From Odiellus spinosus (lineage: Eukaryota; Arthropoda; Arachnida; Opiliones; Phalangiidae), in the NCBI GenBank assembly GCA_963920705.1, contig CAWUCO010000289.1:806001-870000 (forward strand): 64,000 bases of DNA. The letters run 5' to 3'. Positions 20,400 to 31,659 of this stretch are shown in pieces (position 1 is the stretch's first letter; each line of letters opens with the position of its first letter). A model generated the notes under the pieces. That model saw only the letters and a list, made by a program, of their open reading frames with translations, searched no databases and was not told where the DNA came from. The translations under genes and the position numbers were made by a program.

Positions 20400-20800
20400 C
20401 GAGGCACGCCGATAGCTACGTCATGCGAGTCGCACTTTTTATTTTTAAATTTCGCTGGAGGATCTTTTCGTTAACTGATACTGTTTTTATTTTTATTCCG
20501 GAGTTTTGGCGAGCGTTAGCGATCAGCCAGTGATCTTAGGCAGCGATGTTGTTGGTAGAGGTGACTAGTACAAGCGTTGATCCAAAATTATGCCGCAAAC
20601 CCCTGGGTTTAAAGTGAACGCTGAACGTCCGGACCAGTCTTCATTGTTATTAAGACAAAAACCGGTTAATACGCAATTCTTCACCGGACGCGAGCTTTTA
20701 AAATGGCCGTTGCTGCCCGCGATAATAGTCCGTCAACATTTTCGCCAAGTCCGTTCGTCGTTCACCGCCGCCCATAGGGTAACGAAAGTCTTATACGTAG
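20400..20800. other. CpG-rich segment, possible 5' end of an unseen transcript
   Basis: CpG dinucleotides are denser than in the flanks. A frame from the ATG at 20590 runs 79 codons, and another ATG at 20704 opens MAVAARDNSPSTFSPSP. A GGTAACG site at 20779 could be a splice donor. No family is recognisable, and it could equally be LINE 5' untranslated sequence. Confidence 0.25.
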
Positions 20801-20834
20801 ACGTACGAGGTGTTTGTTTGTTTGTTTAATTACT

Positions 20835-21150
20835 CATCCTTTTACTCTCGGGTGCAAAAACACATCTATCGGTTTCAACACGAGGTTGGAGATCAGCTGC
20901 AGGAAAATGGTCTTCAATCACGATTGTGAGCTTGCGTAAATCCAGGCTCTCAATATCCCTATAAATAAACAGAGCTAACGGATACCGTAGGTTTGTACGC
21001 GCTGCAAACTTTATGTTGGATTCAAATAAAGAAACTTTGTTGTAAACTGTAGATCTCATAAAGTATTCCAAAAAGGGTAAAAAAAATAACAAACGACCTT
21101 GTACTATTATTTTCCTAGCGCTTTACTGGGTTTTGAGAGGAATATTTTGT
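20835..21150. repeat. Interspersed repeat family R1, copy 1
   Basis: Contains CTATAAATAAACAGAG, AACGGATA, then ACGACCTTGTACTATTATTT, CGCTTTACTG and ATATTTTGTAC in that order. The same order of blocks recurs at 21200-21680 and 59165-59465. No coding frame. Confidence 0.65.
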
Positions 21151-21199
21151 ACCGGCACGGACCGTTTATATACCGGAGGAGAAAATCAAGTTTTTCTAC

Positions 21200-21680
21200 C
21201 TCCATACACCGATTCTCTATAGGGCCCAGATTGTAACGGTACAAAGGTCATCGTTTTACTCAGCAACACTCCCTTCATTAATAAGTAAACAATTTTCAGA
21301 GATAAAGGAAAGAGTAGGTTTATACGCGCTGCCAAATTAAATTGAATTAAAGAGAGTGAACCAGCTGCGGGCAAATGTTCACCAAACGTGATGGTCATCA
21401 CGCGAGGCCCTCAAAACCCTATAAATAAAGTATTCGTAAGGATAACGGATAGAGAAATTGTGTACGCACTGTAATCGGTGGTGGAAAGACTACTGGCTTC
21501 CTAGAATGGAAGCCTTATTGTAAATACTCAGAAATTACGCGGATCACGTGGTATACCACTTTGACGGAGGGACAAAACCACCTTGTATTACTATTTTTTC
21601 GCGCTTTACTGACCCGATGCTTTGAGAAGGATATTTTGTTCTGTTGAAGCATCTTCCTACACCACTGCCACCTATGGCAA
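21200..21680. repeat. Interspersed repeat family R1, copy 2 with inverted part
   Basis: 21412-21640 repeats the direct order of copy 1 (CTATAAATAAAG, ATAACGGATAGAG, CCACCTTGTATTACT, CGCGCTTTACTGA, ATATTTTGTTC). 21280-21410 carries related sequence in the opposite orientation (CAGCTGCGGGCAAATG versus the CAGCTGCAGGAAAATG of copy 1). Confidence 0.55.
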
Positions 21681-21689
21681 GAAAATTTA

Positions 21690-22300
21690 CAATTATGTTT
21701 AACAAAAAAAAAGTTTAGATAAATTTTATCAAATTTTGAGTATTATAAAGGTAAACATTTTGTATAAGAAAAGTAAGTTTATCTAAACACAAATAAAATA
21801 AATTTTAAAATTAATAATATGATAGAATAAGAGTAAAGCCATCTATCAGACTTTATTAGCCATATTTATTTAAATAATCATAAAATTATATGAATAAAAC
21901 AATTAATTAATATAAGTAAATGAACCTTAAAACTAAATTAAGTAATTGGGTGAGTAAGTCCTATTAAATTTTGCTGAACTTGTAGAAAAAAGATAAAAAA
22001 GGCGCTATAGTGCTGCCATCTTAGAAGTTCAATTGTAATTTATCATTTTAATAATAATTAATGACATATTCTAATATCCCAAAGTGATCTATCAATTAAT
22101 TAGGCAAGAGTACCTAAAACTGATAAGTTACATTTTGCTTACAAAATAATTTATCATCTCGTGACTTTGAGTCTCTGAACCTGTAACAAAAATGGAGGAA
22201 TAGTTTTCCTTCCTCGCTCGTGCAATATTAATCCTTTCGAGTGATATATATTCTTGGTGCCATGTGATATATGAAAATAATTAGCTATGTGTCGAACAGT
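21690..22300. other. AT-rich intergenic sequence, nothing seen
   Basis: Poly-A and poly-T rich, full of stops in all frames, no repeats I could align. Confidence 0.6.
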
Positions 22301-22304
22301 TTTA

Positions 22305-22660
22305 CCTTCATGCAGTTCTATCTCTATGAAAAAAAGCTTTGATTTTTGTCTTTTCCGCTGAACTCTTAGCCTGCCTCAATATTTAAACAATTTTCGGGTA
22401 ATTTTATGTTCAATTTTTGGTTGGGCTATTTTTAATTGATTGAAAGCAATTTTTGGACAGTTCCATTTTAATATAAATCGTCAAAACCACTATCGACTTT
22501 CGTGCAGATCTATCTCTATTATAAAATCTTTTTTCGCTGAATTACTCTCCGCAGGTCTAAATAGTTACACCCAATGTTTCGGTTGCTTTTGGTTGCGTGA
22601 TTTTTAAATGATTTAATAGCAACTTTTCGACCCTTCAATTTCAGTATAAATCGAAAAAAG
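22305..22660. repeat. Diverged tandem pair, unit about 180 bp
   Basis: Both units run through GCAG-TCTATCTCTAT, TTTTCGCTGAA, TCTAAAT/TCAATATTTAAA, TTTTGGTTG, TTTTTAA-TGATT, AGCAA-TTTT and ATATAAATCG. The second starts near 22490. Confidence 0.6.
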
Positions 22661-22669
22661 GTTAACAAA

Positions 22670-23900
22670 TCTGGTTGTGCTTGGTAGCTTGAGAGTTGCT
22701 ACAAAAACAGATGGTAGCTCTAAAGTTGTGTGAGAGATGCCTACTCGTTGCGTTGCATTTTCGTAAGGGAAATTCTAAGGATTTCGCCCTTTTCACGGCT
22801 GCATCGATTTTTAAAAGCCGCAATCAAAATATATGCTTTGCAAATTAGTTTATCTTCCTAAGCAGGTAACATAATTTTAGGGTGATAAGTTTTTAAGTTC
22901 AAAATTAAATATGAACGTAAGATTGTGAAAAGCTTTTTCGCGTACAATTTGGTGCTTCAACCATTAACTAGTGTAAGTTTCGAAATTTTGGGAGAGAAGT
23001 TTTCCTGCCGTTTTCCAAATGTCGTTCAAATTTAATTTTAATTCATTTTCTACTGTGTCTGTATAATTGTATTTTTCTTTATAATTGTATTTCTTCTCGC
23101 AACCACCCATAATAGGCTACGCCTTTGTCGTTGCCTACAGGGTTAGGTTATGTTTCTCGGAGAGATAATTATTTGGTTACTCAACTTGTTAATACAACTT
23201 ACAATGATACGTTCACACATGTCACTTTAAATGAAAACGTTTTCGAATTTTTTTCAACATTAAAATATTTTGCAACGCAATTATTTTTTTTTATTGACAA
23301 ACTAACTCTAAAGTTCACCCAGACTACTTTTTACAAAGGGACAAATATTAGTTGAAATGCCTTGTTGCCACGAAACAAATAGGAAAAGGTTACCTTTAAC
23401 GTAAGTACTACCCTTACGAAAATAATTTGCTCTAAAATAGCTCTTTTCTTGCTCTTTTAACTCCTAAACAAGTCTGATATTGCTCTTAGCCGATTGGGAG
23501 TTTATATTTTCATCCGCAAGACCAAAATCAGTCGTTTGACAGACCTCTTTATATGCTTTTATTTTTAGATGATTCTTACTTTCAGACCAAATTAACATTA
23601 ATGTTTCATCTAATCAAAGCTTCAATCAAGGACATTTCCAGATGGTCTGGTTGGAAGACCTCTTTCCTGCTCTTATAACCTCTTAAACTCATCACTCATA
23701 CTTAAGGATTTTTGCACAATCTTATACGAAGACCAAAATAGTGTTCTTCTTGAAAACTTAAAAACTCAATTTTGAAGAACTCTTTCGATAAGACGTGTTA
23801 AGACGATCTTTCTAACTGTCAGATTCTAGCCTTAAATATTTTAAAAGATCTAACTTAAAGAACTATTACACAAAGATGTAAAAAGACTATTTACGTATAC
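22670..23900. other. Intergenic sequence, nothing firm
   Basis: AT-rich. A 76-codon frame at 23125-23355 has no recognisable features. From about 23560 short AAGACC/TTAAGA-type words become frequent, a degenerate lead-in to the satellite that follows. Confidence 0.5.
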
Positions 23901-23929
23901 GATTTCAGACTATAAAGACCCATATTTAA

Positions 23930-24780
23930 GATCTCTTAACAAAAAGACCTTAAAAGTCCTGATTTTAGTTTATTTAGCTTTACATTCTGTAAGGCCTAGT
24001 TTTAAGACATCTTACAAAAAGACCCTTTAAGATGCATTCATTTTAGAGACTGTAAGGTCTATCTTGAAGACTTCTGACAAAAAGATCTCTAATACCTTTT
24101 AAGATGCGTTCATGTTAGAGACAAAAAGCTCTGTCTTTAAGACCTCTTACAAAAGCCTATTTAAAGACCATTTAAGATGCATTCATTATAGTCACTGAAA
24201 GGCCTATTTATAAGACCTCTTACAAAAATACCCTAAATACTTTTTAAGATGAATTCATTTTAGAGATTGAAACGTCTATCTATAAGACCTCTTACAAAAA
24301 TACCTTTTAAGATGCATTCATGTTAGAGAAAACAAGGTCTATATTTAAGTCCTCCTGCAAATACACATTTAAAGACCCTTTAAGATGCATTCACTTTTGG
24401 GACTGAAAGGCCTATTTATAAGACCTCTTGCAAAAAGACCCTACAGACATTTTAAGATGCATTCATTTAACAGATTGAAACGTCTATCTATAAGACCTTT
24501 TACAAAAAGACCTTTTTTGATGCATTCATGTTAGAGAAAACAAGGTCTATATTTAAGACCTCTTGCAAAAACACATTTAAAGACCCTTTAAGATGCATTC
24601 ATTTTAGAGACTGAAAGGCCTTATTTATAAGACCTCTTGTAAAAATCCCCTAAAGACCTTTCAAGATGCATTCATTTTAGAGATTGAAAGGCCTATCTAT
24701 AAGATTTCTTATAAAAATACCTTTTAAGACCTTTTAAAATGCATTCATTTTAGATACTGAATTATTAATAAAAAAGTTTT
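23930..24780. repeat. Satellite with 208-bp higher-order period of three monomers
   Basis: Monomers of 63-73 bp centre on GATGCATTCAT and AAGACCTCTTACAAAAA. GATGCATTC-type sites are at 24031, 24103, 24176, 24248, 24311, 24384, 24456, 24519, 24592, 24665 and 24738. Spacings run 72, 73, 72, 63, 73, 72, 63, 73, 73, 73. The distinctive monomer with ATGTTAGAGA then ACAAGGTCT (24103, 24311, 24519) recurs exactly every 208 bp, so the array amplified as a three-monomer unit. Confidence 0.88.
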
Positions 24781-24799
24781 TTAAGACTTCAAAGATGTA

Positions 24800-26930
24800 T
24801 TCGCGTTTTCGTAAACAAAGAACTAACGTCAAAAAGATTCAGCGCTCTAAGCATTTAACTTCCTGCTGGTCTATCATATTCTTGGCTTAATGGTGATCGT
24901 TTATTTCGATTCATTTTTTATTTTAGCTTATCATTCCTACGTACAATAATTGCTAGTACATGTATTTGATTTTATATGTTGAATGTTCTACACGTTGTAT
25001 TGATTAAACTTTTGGGTTTTTTTGTCTATCCATAATCAAAGGTCTATTAAATTATAGTTTAATTGAACCGAGGGAAATATATTCACGACCATCAATATTC
25101 TAATTCATCTCACTAAATTCTCTCAATAAAATGTACCTTGGATTAGCATTTTCACGACCCGATCATACTTTTAATGAATCAGTGGAATATAGGCAATCCT
25201 CAGAAAATTTTAACTTGGCCTAACTAGTCTTTGGCTAAGTGCTAAATTTCCCATGACCCCTGCCATTCGCTCTTTTTGTTTGTAAGAAATTTTTGTTCGT
25301 TCCCACGGGTCATAGTTTAGGGCGAGAAAGAACCAGTTCGAGAGAACATCGTCGTTCGGCGTACAATTAATTGTCATTATTTATGCCTATAAAGATTAAA
25401 CTATGTCAATACTTCGGTTAATAATATATCATCCAAGGATGAAGGTATAAACGATTTAAAATTTTTGCTATGTCTATCGTTATATACAAACTTGGTTGGG
25501 GTAACTAAATCCCTGGGAGATATTTTTTTAACAAAGAGCAGCTAAAGACACGTACGCATTTACTCTACCCCCTTTTCCTCTAGTACCAAAACCCAACCGA
25601 TTTTTATCCCCAATCAAAGTTCAAAAAACACAAGAGTTTAAAAGGAGACTAATTTTAGATCATTTTAGCCTTATTAGTTCTAACACCTCTTTGAAAAAGA
25701 CGCTTTTTTCCCGCCAAACTTATTGCGCACGCGCACAAAAGGGGCGTCAGAGTACAGAGCTACCTCGTTGACCTCGCCAGTTGCCATAGTTCAGAAGGGA
25801 AAGAGAGTCGCGCTGAGAAAAGTTCGTTTTTAAAAGCGCTCTAATCGTAACTAAAACGATCTTATTAAATCACTATTTTAATATGTAGGAATTCGCAGTT
25901 TCTAATTATTGAACTATACAAGCTCTTTTCGCCGCCACTTAATTCCAGTTGTCTTAGCAAATACAGTATATCAAAGCAAGCAATTGTCGAGTGGGTTAGG
26001 AACAAAAGCCTGAGTATAGTCGCTTAATTATTGATAAGGCGGGCAGAGTTTTTGGGAAGAAAACTTGTGAAACGGAATAAAAACGTATCAAGCAGAAGTA
26101 CTTAAAATAAGCGGTAAGTCAAAATTTATAATATATTTTCAAATTGTATTCTAGGAGTGGCTAAATGAGCGCTTCTTTTCTGGGGAGCGAAGCCAGGTTT
26201 AATCAATTTAATTTAGGTTTAGGACAGGGTGGGTTAAGTAAACACGGTCTTCTCGAACTCTCCTCGAGTCTATTTTCACCACATTTTGTTTTCATTCCCC
26301 AGAAAAAAAGTGCACATTTTTCAACTTGTTATATTTCTTGTATTTATCATTAACTTGGTTCGTATTCTTGGTTGAATACTCCTATCAAGAATCCTAAAGA
26401 TAACACGAATCAAACAAAGAATTCACTACAAAAGACCAAGAATTAAGTCTCAAAAGGAAAGGAAAAGTGCAACTGAAAAGGAAGTAATTTTGTTCAACAG
26501 TCAGAAACTGAACGAAGTCTTAAAAATGGCATCACTCCAGGATACGTTTAAAGATACACCGTATAATTAATCTCTTCGAAAAGAAACCACCGATCACAGC
26601 CCGTGACAGACTATCCCCGAAATTTAAAATATTCGTTAAGAATTTGGAAGACGTGCTTTTAGGCCTAAAACTGCAACCTTGAAACATTCGATATCAATTA
26701 ACCAGGACGTTTTGTTTAGTTTAATTAATATCCTTAGACTTCTATTAACATATGCCATCGAATAAAATTTACTTGTTTCGATATTTCATTCTTCATTTAA
26801 ACAAATATGGTGCGTGACTATTAAAATTTTATTTCAAACTAGTAATTTAAAATGCTTTGATTGTTGAATTGAATTAAAGGATTCAAATTGTTAAATGTAA
26901 TTAATTTTAATAAATAAAGAATTTTGTAGC
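24800..26930. other. Long intergenic stretch without a recognisable gene
   Basis: AT-rich. 25690-25860 is more GC- and CpG-rich with a GCGCACGCGCAC run and could be a promoter or first exon, but I see no coding frame. A 62-codon frame at 26165-26353 looks like chance. Confidence 0.5.
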
Positions 26931-26937
26931 AGCCTAA

Positions 26938-27518
26938 TAGTCTTTTGAACATCTCCAAAACAGACGTCTTTTGAACATCTCCAAAACAGACGTCTTTTGA
27001 ACATCTCCGAAACAGACGTCTTTTGAACATCTCCGAAACAGACGTCTTTTGAACATCTCCGAAACAGACGTCTTTTGAACATCTCCAAAACAGACGTCTT
27101 TTGAACATCTCCAAAACAGACGTCTTTTGAACATCTCCGAAACAGACGTCTTTTGAACATCTCCGAAACAGACGTCTTTTGAACATCTCCGAAACAGACG
27201 TCTTTTGAACATCTCCGAAACAGACGTCTTTTGAACATCTCCAAAACAGACGTCTTTTGAACATCTCCAAAACAGACGTCTTTTGAACATCTCCGAAACA
27301 GACGTCTTTTGAACATCTCCGAAACAGACGTCTTTTGAACATCTCCGAAACAGACGTCTTTTGAACATCTCCGAAACAGACGTCTTTTGAACATCTCCGA
27401 AACAGACTTAAATAGACGTCTTTTGAACATCTCTTAAACAGACGTCTTTTGAACATCTCTTAAACAGACGTCTTTTGAACATCTTTAAAACAGACGTCTT
27501 GTGAACAGCTCTATATTA
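26938..27518. repeat. 26-bp minisatellite, about 22 units
   Basis: The unit contains GACGTCTTTTGAACATCTCC followed by GAAACA or AAAACA. In order the variants read A A G G G, A A G G G G, A A G G G G G, so blocks of units were copied together and then grew by one. An irregular unit occurs at 27405, then two units with TTAAACA, then decay. 26 is not a multiple of three and the minus strand has no stops in any frame, which creates long meaningless frames of 144-205 codons with a 26-residue period. Confidence 0.95.
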
Positions 27519-27648
27519 GACGTTCGTTTCGACTGGGAGATCTTAAAATAAGACGCCTGAAGATGGTCTTCAAATTAGGCTCGTGTAGATCATTATTCTA
27601 AAGGCTTTAAAAGAAGCACTAAAGAGCTCTATTACCAAGAAGTATATG

Positions 27649-27786
27649 GTCTTTTCGGAGTAAGAGGTTCAAAAAAAAGTTAGACGTCTAGAAGAGCGCT
27701 AGAATCGCTCTTGTAGCGCTCTTCTAGCGCTCTTCTAGACGTCTTACATTTTTTGAACCTCTAACTCGGAAACGCTCGGAAAAGAC
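27649..27786. repeat. Hairpin (inverted repeat, arms about 55 bp)
   Basis: Left arm 27649-27704 (GGTTCAAAAAA, TTAGACGTCTAGAAGAGCGC) pairs with 27722-27786 around an 18-bp loop. It adjoins the GACGTC minisatellite and shares the GACGTC word, so the two may have a common origin. Confidence 0.85.
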
Positions 27787-27799
27787 CTTTTAGTTCTAA

Positions 27800-28200
27800 A
27801 CTGCAGATTAATTATTTTCGTAAGGGAATTAACCATAGTTTTTATAACTGCGGATCTAATGACCGATAGCGGAATTATGGTTAAGATAATTTATTATTTA
27901 ACGTTCTTCGCATTTATCTACCAGGGCAAGAAATTAAGAGTTATGAATTTGTTTAAGTTTTATCCCTTCAGTGTTTGGAGTATTTACTGTTTGATTTTTT
28001 ATAACTTTTATTAAAGTATTTAAGTTTTTTCTAAATTTAATAAATTTTAACTTTAATTTAGTATTAAATGGTTCTTTTAAACATTTTAGCTTTAATTTAT
28101 CTCAAATTTTTATCGCCGTTACCAATCCTAATGTCATCAAGGGTTTTTTAAATTTAACATTTAAATTTCTTCTTATATCGCGTTTAAGAGTTGAGGCTAC
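27800..28200. other. AT-rich sequence, nothing seen
   Basis: No coding frame or repeat recognised. Confidence 0.6.
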
Positions 28201-28204
28201 TTTT

Positions 28205-28350
28205 ATGGTATCGTGCCAATTGATCGACTTTTAAGTGATCGAAACCAGTTTTTTGGATTAAATGATCGAAATATTTAGATTAGGTTAGGTTAGGTTAGTT
28301 TTTTAACTCAATCGATCATATGAAATTCGATCATTTCGACCCAAATCAAT
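28205..28350. repeat. TGATCGA-motif segment, left block
   Basis: Several GATCGA or GATCATT words flank a TTAGG run. The same vocabulary fills 30431-31640 on the far side of LINE 2, so both may be parts of one element split by that insertion. Confidence 0.5.
28280..28298 (+). repeat. TTAGG run (four units)
   Basis: Three full TTAGG units plus TTAG. A matching CCTAA run in the opposite orientation lies at 31189-31213. TTAGG is the insect-type telomere repeat; here it is internal. Confidence 0.8.
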
Positions 28351-28493
28351 TTTATATAGAGATTGAGTGAATCCAAAAAAAAATTCCAGGGCAAAGTTTA
28401 CATTTGTCGATTTGTAAACAGTTAGCCATTTTTCAAACTGGAGTAAAAAGTGAAGTTATCGTAATCTATTTTAGTATGTAATTTCAGTTTATT

Positions 28494-28763
28494 TCAGTCG
28501 CGTGGTAATTCTAAATCACATTTTGCATTAATAATGATTGGATAATGATCTGTTATATTAGTTTCAAGTATAAAACTCTTAAAGTCAATATTATTTTTAG
28601 ATTTAACAAAACAATGGTCACTACATGTTTTTGAATGTTCCGAATTTCTAGTATAATTATGTATAAGAGGTACATAGTCATGTAGACTTAAAATATCTAG
28701 ATACTCAATACTGCCATCCTTCATTTCTGGTGAGATAATATTTATATTAATGTCTCCTATCAA
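28494..28763 (-). pseudogene. LINE 2 endonuclease fragment
   Basis: GDININIISPE, SDHCFVK and TDHYPIIINA are the late blocks of the LINE APE-type nuclease. Earlier blocks between 28763 and about 29270 are degenerate, and nothing of the RT follows. Confidence 0.65.
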
Positions 28764-29306
28764 ATACGTATTTAATATGTTGAATTTATTAAGTCAGTTA
28801 GCAGTTGGTCTAGCTTCGGTAAAAAGTTACTCGTCGGTGAGCGATATGCATAGATAAATCGGTGAGCTATACGATTATTATGTCTAAAATATAGGTAAAT
28901 AGCATTTACTCCACCTATGTCTACTTCGGTGGATTTTTGTAAAAACTAATATTCCATCATTTTGATTATTAAATTTTTATGTATAGGAATTTTGATAATC
29001 ATTTAGTTTAAATAAATCTAGGTTTTTACCTTCTAGCCAGCATTCAGTCTAAACTATGATATCAAAGTCGAGACCGAGGTTGTTTAATAACAGACTTAGT
29101 TCATCAAAATTTTGGTGATGCTACGAATGTTATGATGAAAGACTTTTAACCCGAATTTATGATTTTTTATTTTCTTACAGCAATCATTTGTTTTTAAATT
29201 GTGAGGATAACGCTCTGCAGTAGGGAAATTTATTTGGTTTGAGAGGTCAAAGTTTGAAACGAAGTTCATAAAATTATATAATTTTTTTTATTATTATTAT
29301 TATTTT

Positions 29307-29510
29307 TTATCGTATTTGTTTAAGATCTCTAATAGATGTAATTCTGTGTATTTTCGCGTTTTCCTCTTTTCTAAGCAAAATTCTACAATCGTTTACACAG
29401 ACAAATTTGAAATTATGTTCTTTAGCATACATTTTGGTTTCAAATCGCAATTTTTTGAGATATAAAGAGAACATATTATCTCTCATTTTTAAAAGTTTGA
29501 ATTTTATCAC
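29307..29510 (-). pseudogene. LINE 2 ORF1, C-terminal domain
   Basis: AKEHNFKFVCVNDCRILLRK and HRITSIRDLKQI match the C-terminal domain shared by baculovirus FP proteins and many LINE ORF1 proteins. The frame ends at 29307. Confidence 0.65.
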
Positions 29511-29912
29511 AAAATAGGTTATTCTTATTATTTTTTACAGCATCGATTACACTATCTCTAACTAGTGTATCTCGAAATTTAATTACAATCGGGTTAATCT
29601 TTTTTTAGAATTAGTACTATTAAATTTTTTTACGATAACATTTTATTATATCATTAGGTTTTATGGATAAAGATAAGGATTTACTATTATTCAACAATCT
29701 GAATCGGATTTTCGTTTCAGGTTTCTGGAATACCAGAAAATTCAAGCGAATCTTCAGTTTGTTGAAATTCAAGGTCAGCTACTTTTACTTCTAAATAAGC
29801 TACCTTCGATTATTTTTTGAAATTCGTTTTTTATGGTTGTGATAGAGTGAGTCGTGTCTTTCATTCCTTCATTAAAATCGTCTATTTTGTTACAACAAAA
29901 TTTAACCGATTC

Positions 29913-30206
29913 TTATATATCAGTAATATTTTTCTCAATAGAATTTAATTTGTCCAATTTCTGAGAAATATTCGTAATTAAGTTCATTATTGTATATAAA
30001 GTAGGTTGTTGACTTACTAGGTCGTCTTCTTTGGCGGCTATTTTACAGCTTTGCCTTTTGGAGCCCAGTTTTCGTAGGTTTTCTTCGTTTTTGAGATTTG
30101 TGCATTTTGTGTGGAAGAATTCTTGACAAGAACCAGAGCATTGAAGCACATCTTTAACAGAGGCAGTCGTTAATAACTCGTTACATCCAGCACAGCAATT
30201 TGCCAT
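29913..30206 (-). pseudogene. LINE 2 ORF1, PHD finger part
   Basis: From the ATG at 30206, CAGCNELL, LQCSGSCQEFFHTKCTNL gives the Cys/His pattern of a PHD-type finger. A helical region with KLDKLNSIEKN follows to a stop at 29913. Sequence between this and 29510 continues in broken frames. Confidence 0.68.
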
Positions 30207-30276
30207 AGCGAAATCAAAACACCGTTTGATATCTTAATCGAAAATAAAATTTCAGTGGGAATCACCGCTCTCCAAG

Positions 30277-30345
30277 GAGGCGGGTGGAATATCCATAGAG
30301 GCGGGTGGAATATCCATAGAGGCGGGTGGAATATCCATAGAGGCG
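30277..30345. repeat. 21-bp tandem repeat, about 3.3 units
   Basis: GAGGCGGGTGGAATATCCAT recurs at 30277, 30298, 30319 and partly at 30340 with no mismatches, right at the 5' end of LINE 2. It may be that element's repeated promoter region. Confidence 0.85.
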
Positions 30346-30430
30346 ACAATCTAAAATTTCGGAGGGGGCAAGTTCGAAATTGCGTGGGGCAATCGAATTT
30401 ATTGCAGGGGGCAAGATCAATGGCTTAGTA

Positions 30431-30724
30431 CCATTGGATCGAAATTCATTTGATTGACACAGGGTCCATTAGATCGAAATTCAATGGATCGACATGCAGA
30501 ACCAAATGATCGACACTTAAAAAAAGAAGACTCAAATGATCGAAAGGTAAAAAAGATTGAATGTAATAGACATGCAGTACCATTGGATCGAAATTCATTT
30601 GATCGACACAGGGTCCATTAGATCGAAATTCAGTGGATCGACATGCAGAACCAAATGATCGACACTTACAAAAAGAAGATTCAAATGATCGACAGTTAAA
30701 AAAGATTGAGTGGAATCAGAAGCC
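30431..30724. repeat. 149-bp tandem pair rich in GATCGA
   Basis: Units start at 30431 and 30580 (CCATTGGATCGAAATTCATT). Each holds about six GATCGA/GATTGA words at near-regular spacing. Confidence 0.8.
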
Positions 30725-31043
30725 GATGAAACCCTCCTTTGAAGTCTACTACTCTAATGTTCCATATAGCGCTCCTCTCTGTATGGGTACAATTCCCAAT
30801 TTTACGAGATCGGAGGGGTCCTACTTCATACCCCCTGTCTACGGAAAATTAGAAATTCTCTCTCTCACAAGCGACGACGTTTTTTGACGAACTCCAAGGC
30901 TGCTAGAGATATTCGCTAGACGAACTCCCGCTCCGAAATTATCTACCGTTAGGAGGCGTACGAATCGCGCTTTTTGAAACTAACCCATACAGAGAGGGGT
31001 TGACAAGACCCGGGAGTAATAGACTTCAAAGGAGGGTTTCATC
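30725..31043. mobile_element. MITE with about 62-bp terminal inverted repeats
   Basis: Left end GATGAAACCCTCCTTTGAAG pairs with the right end CTTCAAAGGAGGGTTTCATC, and the match continues inward through CCTCTCTGTATGGGT. It is nested in the GATCGA array: the array word CATGCAGAACCAAATGATCG resumes right after it. No coding capacity and no clear target duplication. Confidence 0.85.
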
Positions 31044-31094
31044 AACATGCAGAACCAAATGATCGAAAATATCAAATAAAATTCAAAAAGACTT

Positions 31095-31166
31095 GATACT
31101 GCATAGATTTAAAAATCGATTAGTTTATTTAAAATCTATCGATTTTTAAATCCATGCAATATTAAG
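31095..31166. repeat. Small hairpin
   Basis: TGCATAGATTTAAAAATCGAT pairs with ATCGATTTTTAAATCCATGC across a short AT loop. Confidence 0.7.
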
Positions 31167-31188
31167 TATTTTTAAAATTAATTTAATA

Positions 31189-31213
31189 ACCTAACCTAAC
31201 CTAACCTAACCCT
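31189..31213 (-). repeat. CCTAA run (four units)
   Basis: Inverted relative to the TTAGG run at 28280. Both lie inside GATCGA-motif sequence. Confidence 0.8.
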
Positions 31214-31358
31214 ACAAAACCCAATAATTTTATTTATTAACCAAATAATTTAGATTATTTAACACACCATTTTCACGATGCGGATTCAAACTCAGTATCT
31301 TTTTACAATCCATGCGGGCTACCCTTCCGGGCAACGGGTCACGGCATCTCAATTAAAA

Positions 31359-31640
31359 CGAGAGAGACTGTCGATCAAATAAATTTCGATCAAATGGGGC
31401 TATTCCGTCGATCAAATGAGACACACTGTCGATCAGATAAATTTCGATCCAATGGACCCTTTGTCGATCGAATGAATTTCTATCTATAGGTAAAAATCGA
31501 GAGAGACTGTCGATCAAATAAATTTCGATCAAATGGGGCTATCCCGTCGATCAAATGAGACACACTGTCGATCAGATAAATTTCGATCCAAAGGACCCTT
31601 TGTCGATCGGATGAATTTCTATCTATTGGTAATATCCCAG
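31359..31640. repeat. 139-bp tandem pair, inverted relative to 30431-30724
   Basis: Units start at 31359 and 31498 (CGAGAGAGACTGTCGATCAA). Words such as GGACCCTTTGTCGATCG are the reverse complement of those in the 149-bp pair, so the two arrays could be the inverted ends of one transposon. Confidence 0.75.
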
Positions 31641-31659
31641 ATCGGTATTGGAGGGGCAA

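Larger units (their letters stand above)
28490..30235 (-). mobile_element. Second LINE with PHD-finger ORF1, lacking its RT
   Basis: It reads leftward: PHD finger, coiled-coil, Baculo_FP-like ORF1 C-terminus, then part of the endonuclease, ending near 28490. This ORF1 layout is typical of jockey/CR1-like LINEs. Unusually the 5' part is kept and the 3' part with the RT is lost, the reverse of normal 5' truncation, so a later deletion or insertion removed it. Confidence 0.75.

Noticed and set aside
20590..20829. 79-codon protein gene
   Set aside because: No recognisable features, no conserved context, and it may be LINE leader sequence.
26839..27456. Open frames of 144-205 codons on the minus strand with 26-residue repeats
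   Set aside because: They arise because the 26-bp minisatellite has no stop in any minus-strand frame; the same peptide appears in all three frames.
26938..27518. Possible CRISPR array
   Set aside because: The units are contiguous with no unique spacers, and the host is a eukaryote.
28280..31213. True telomere or chromosome end
   Set aside because: Only four TTAGG units in each orientation, inside transposon-like sequence.
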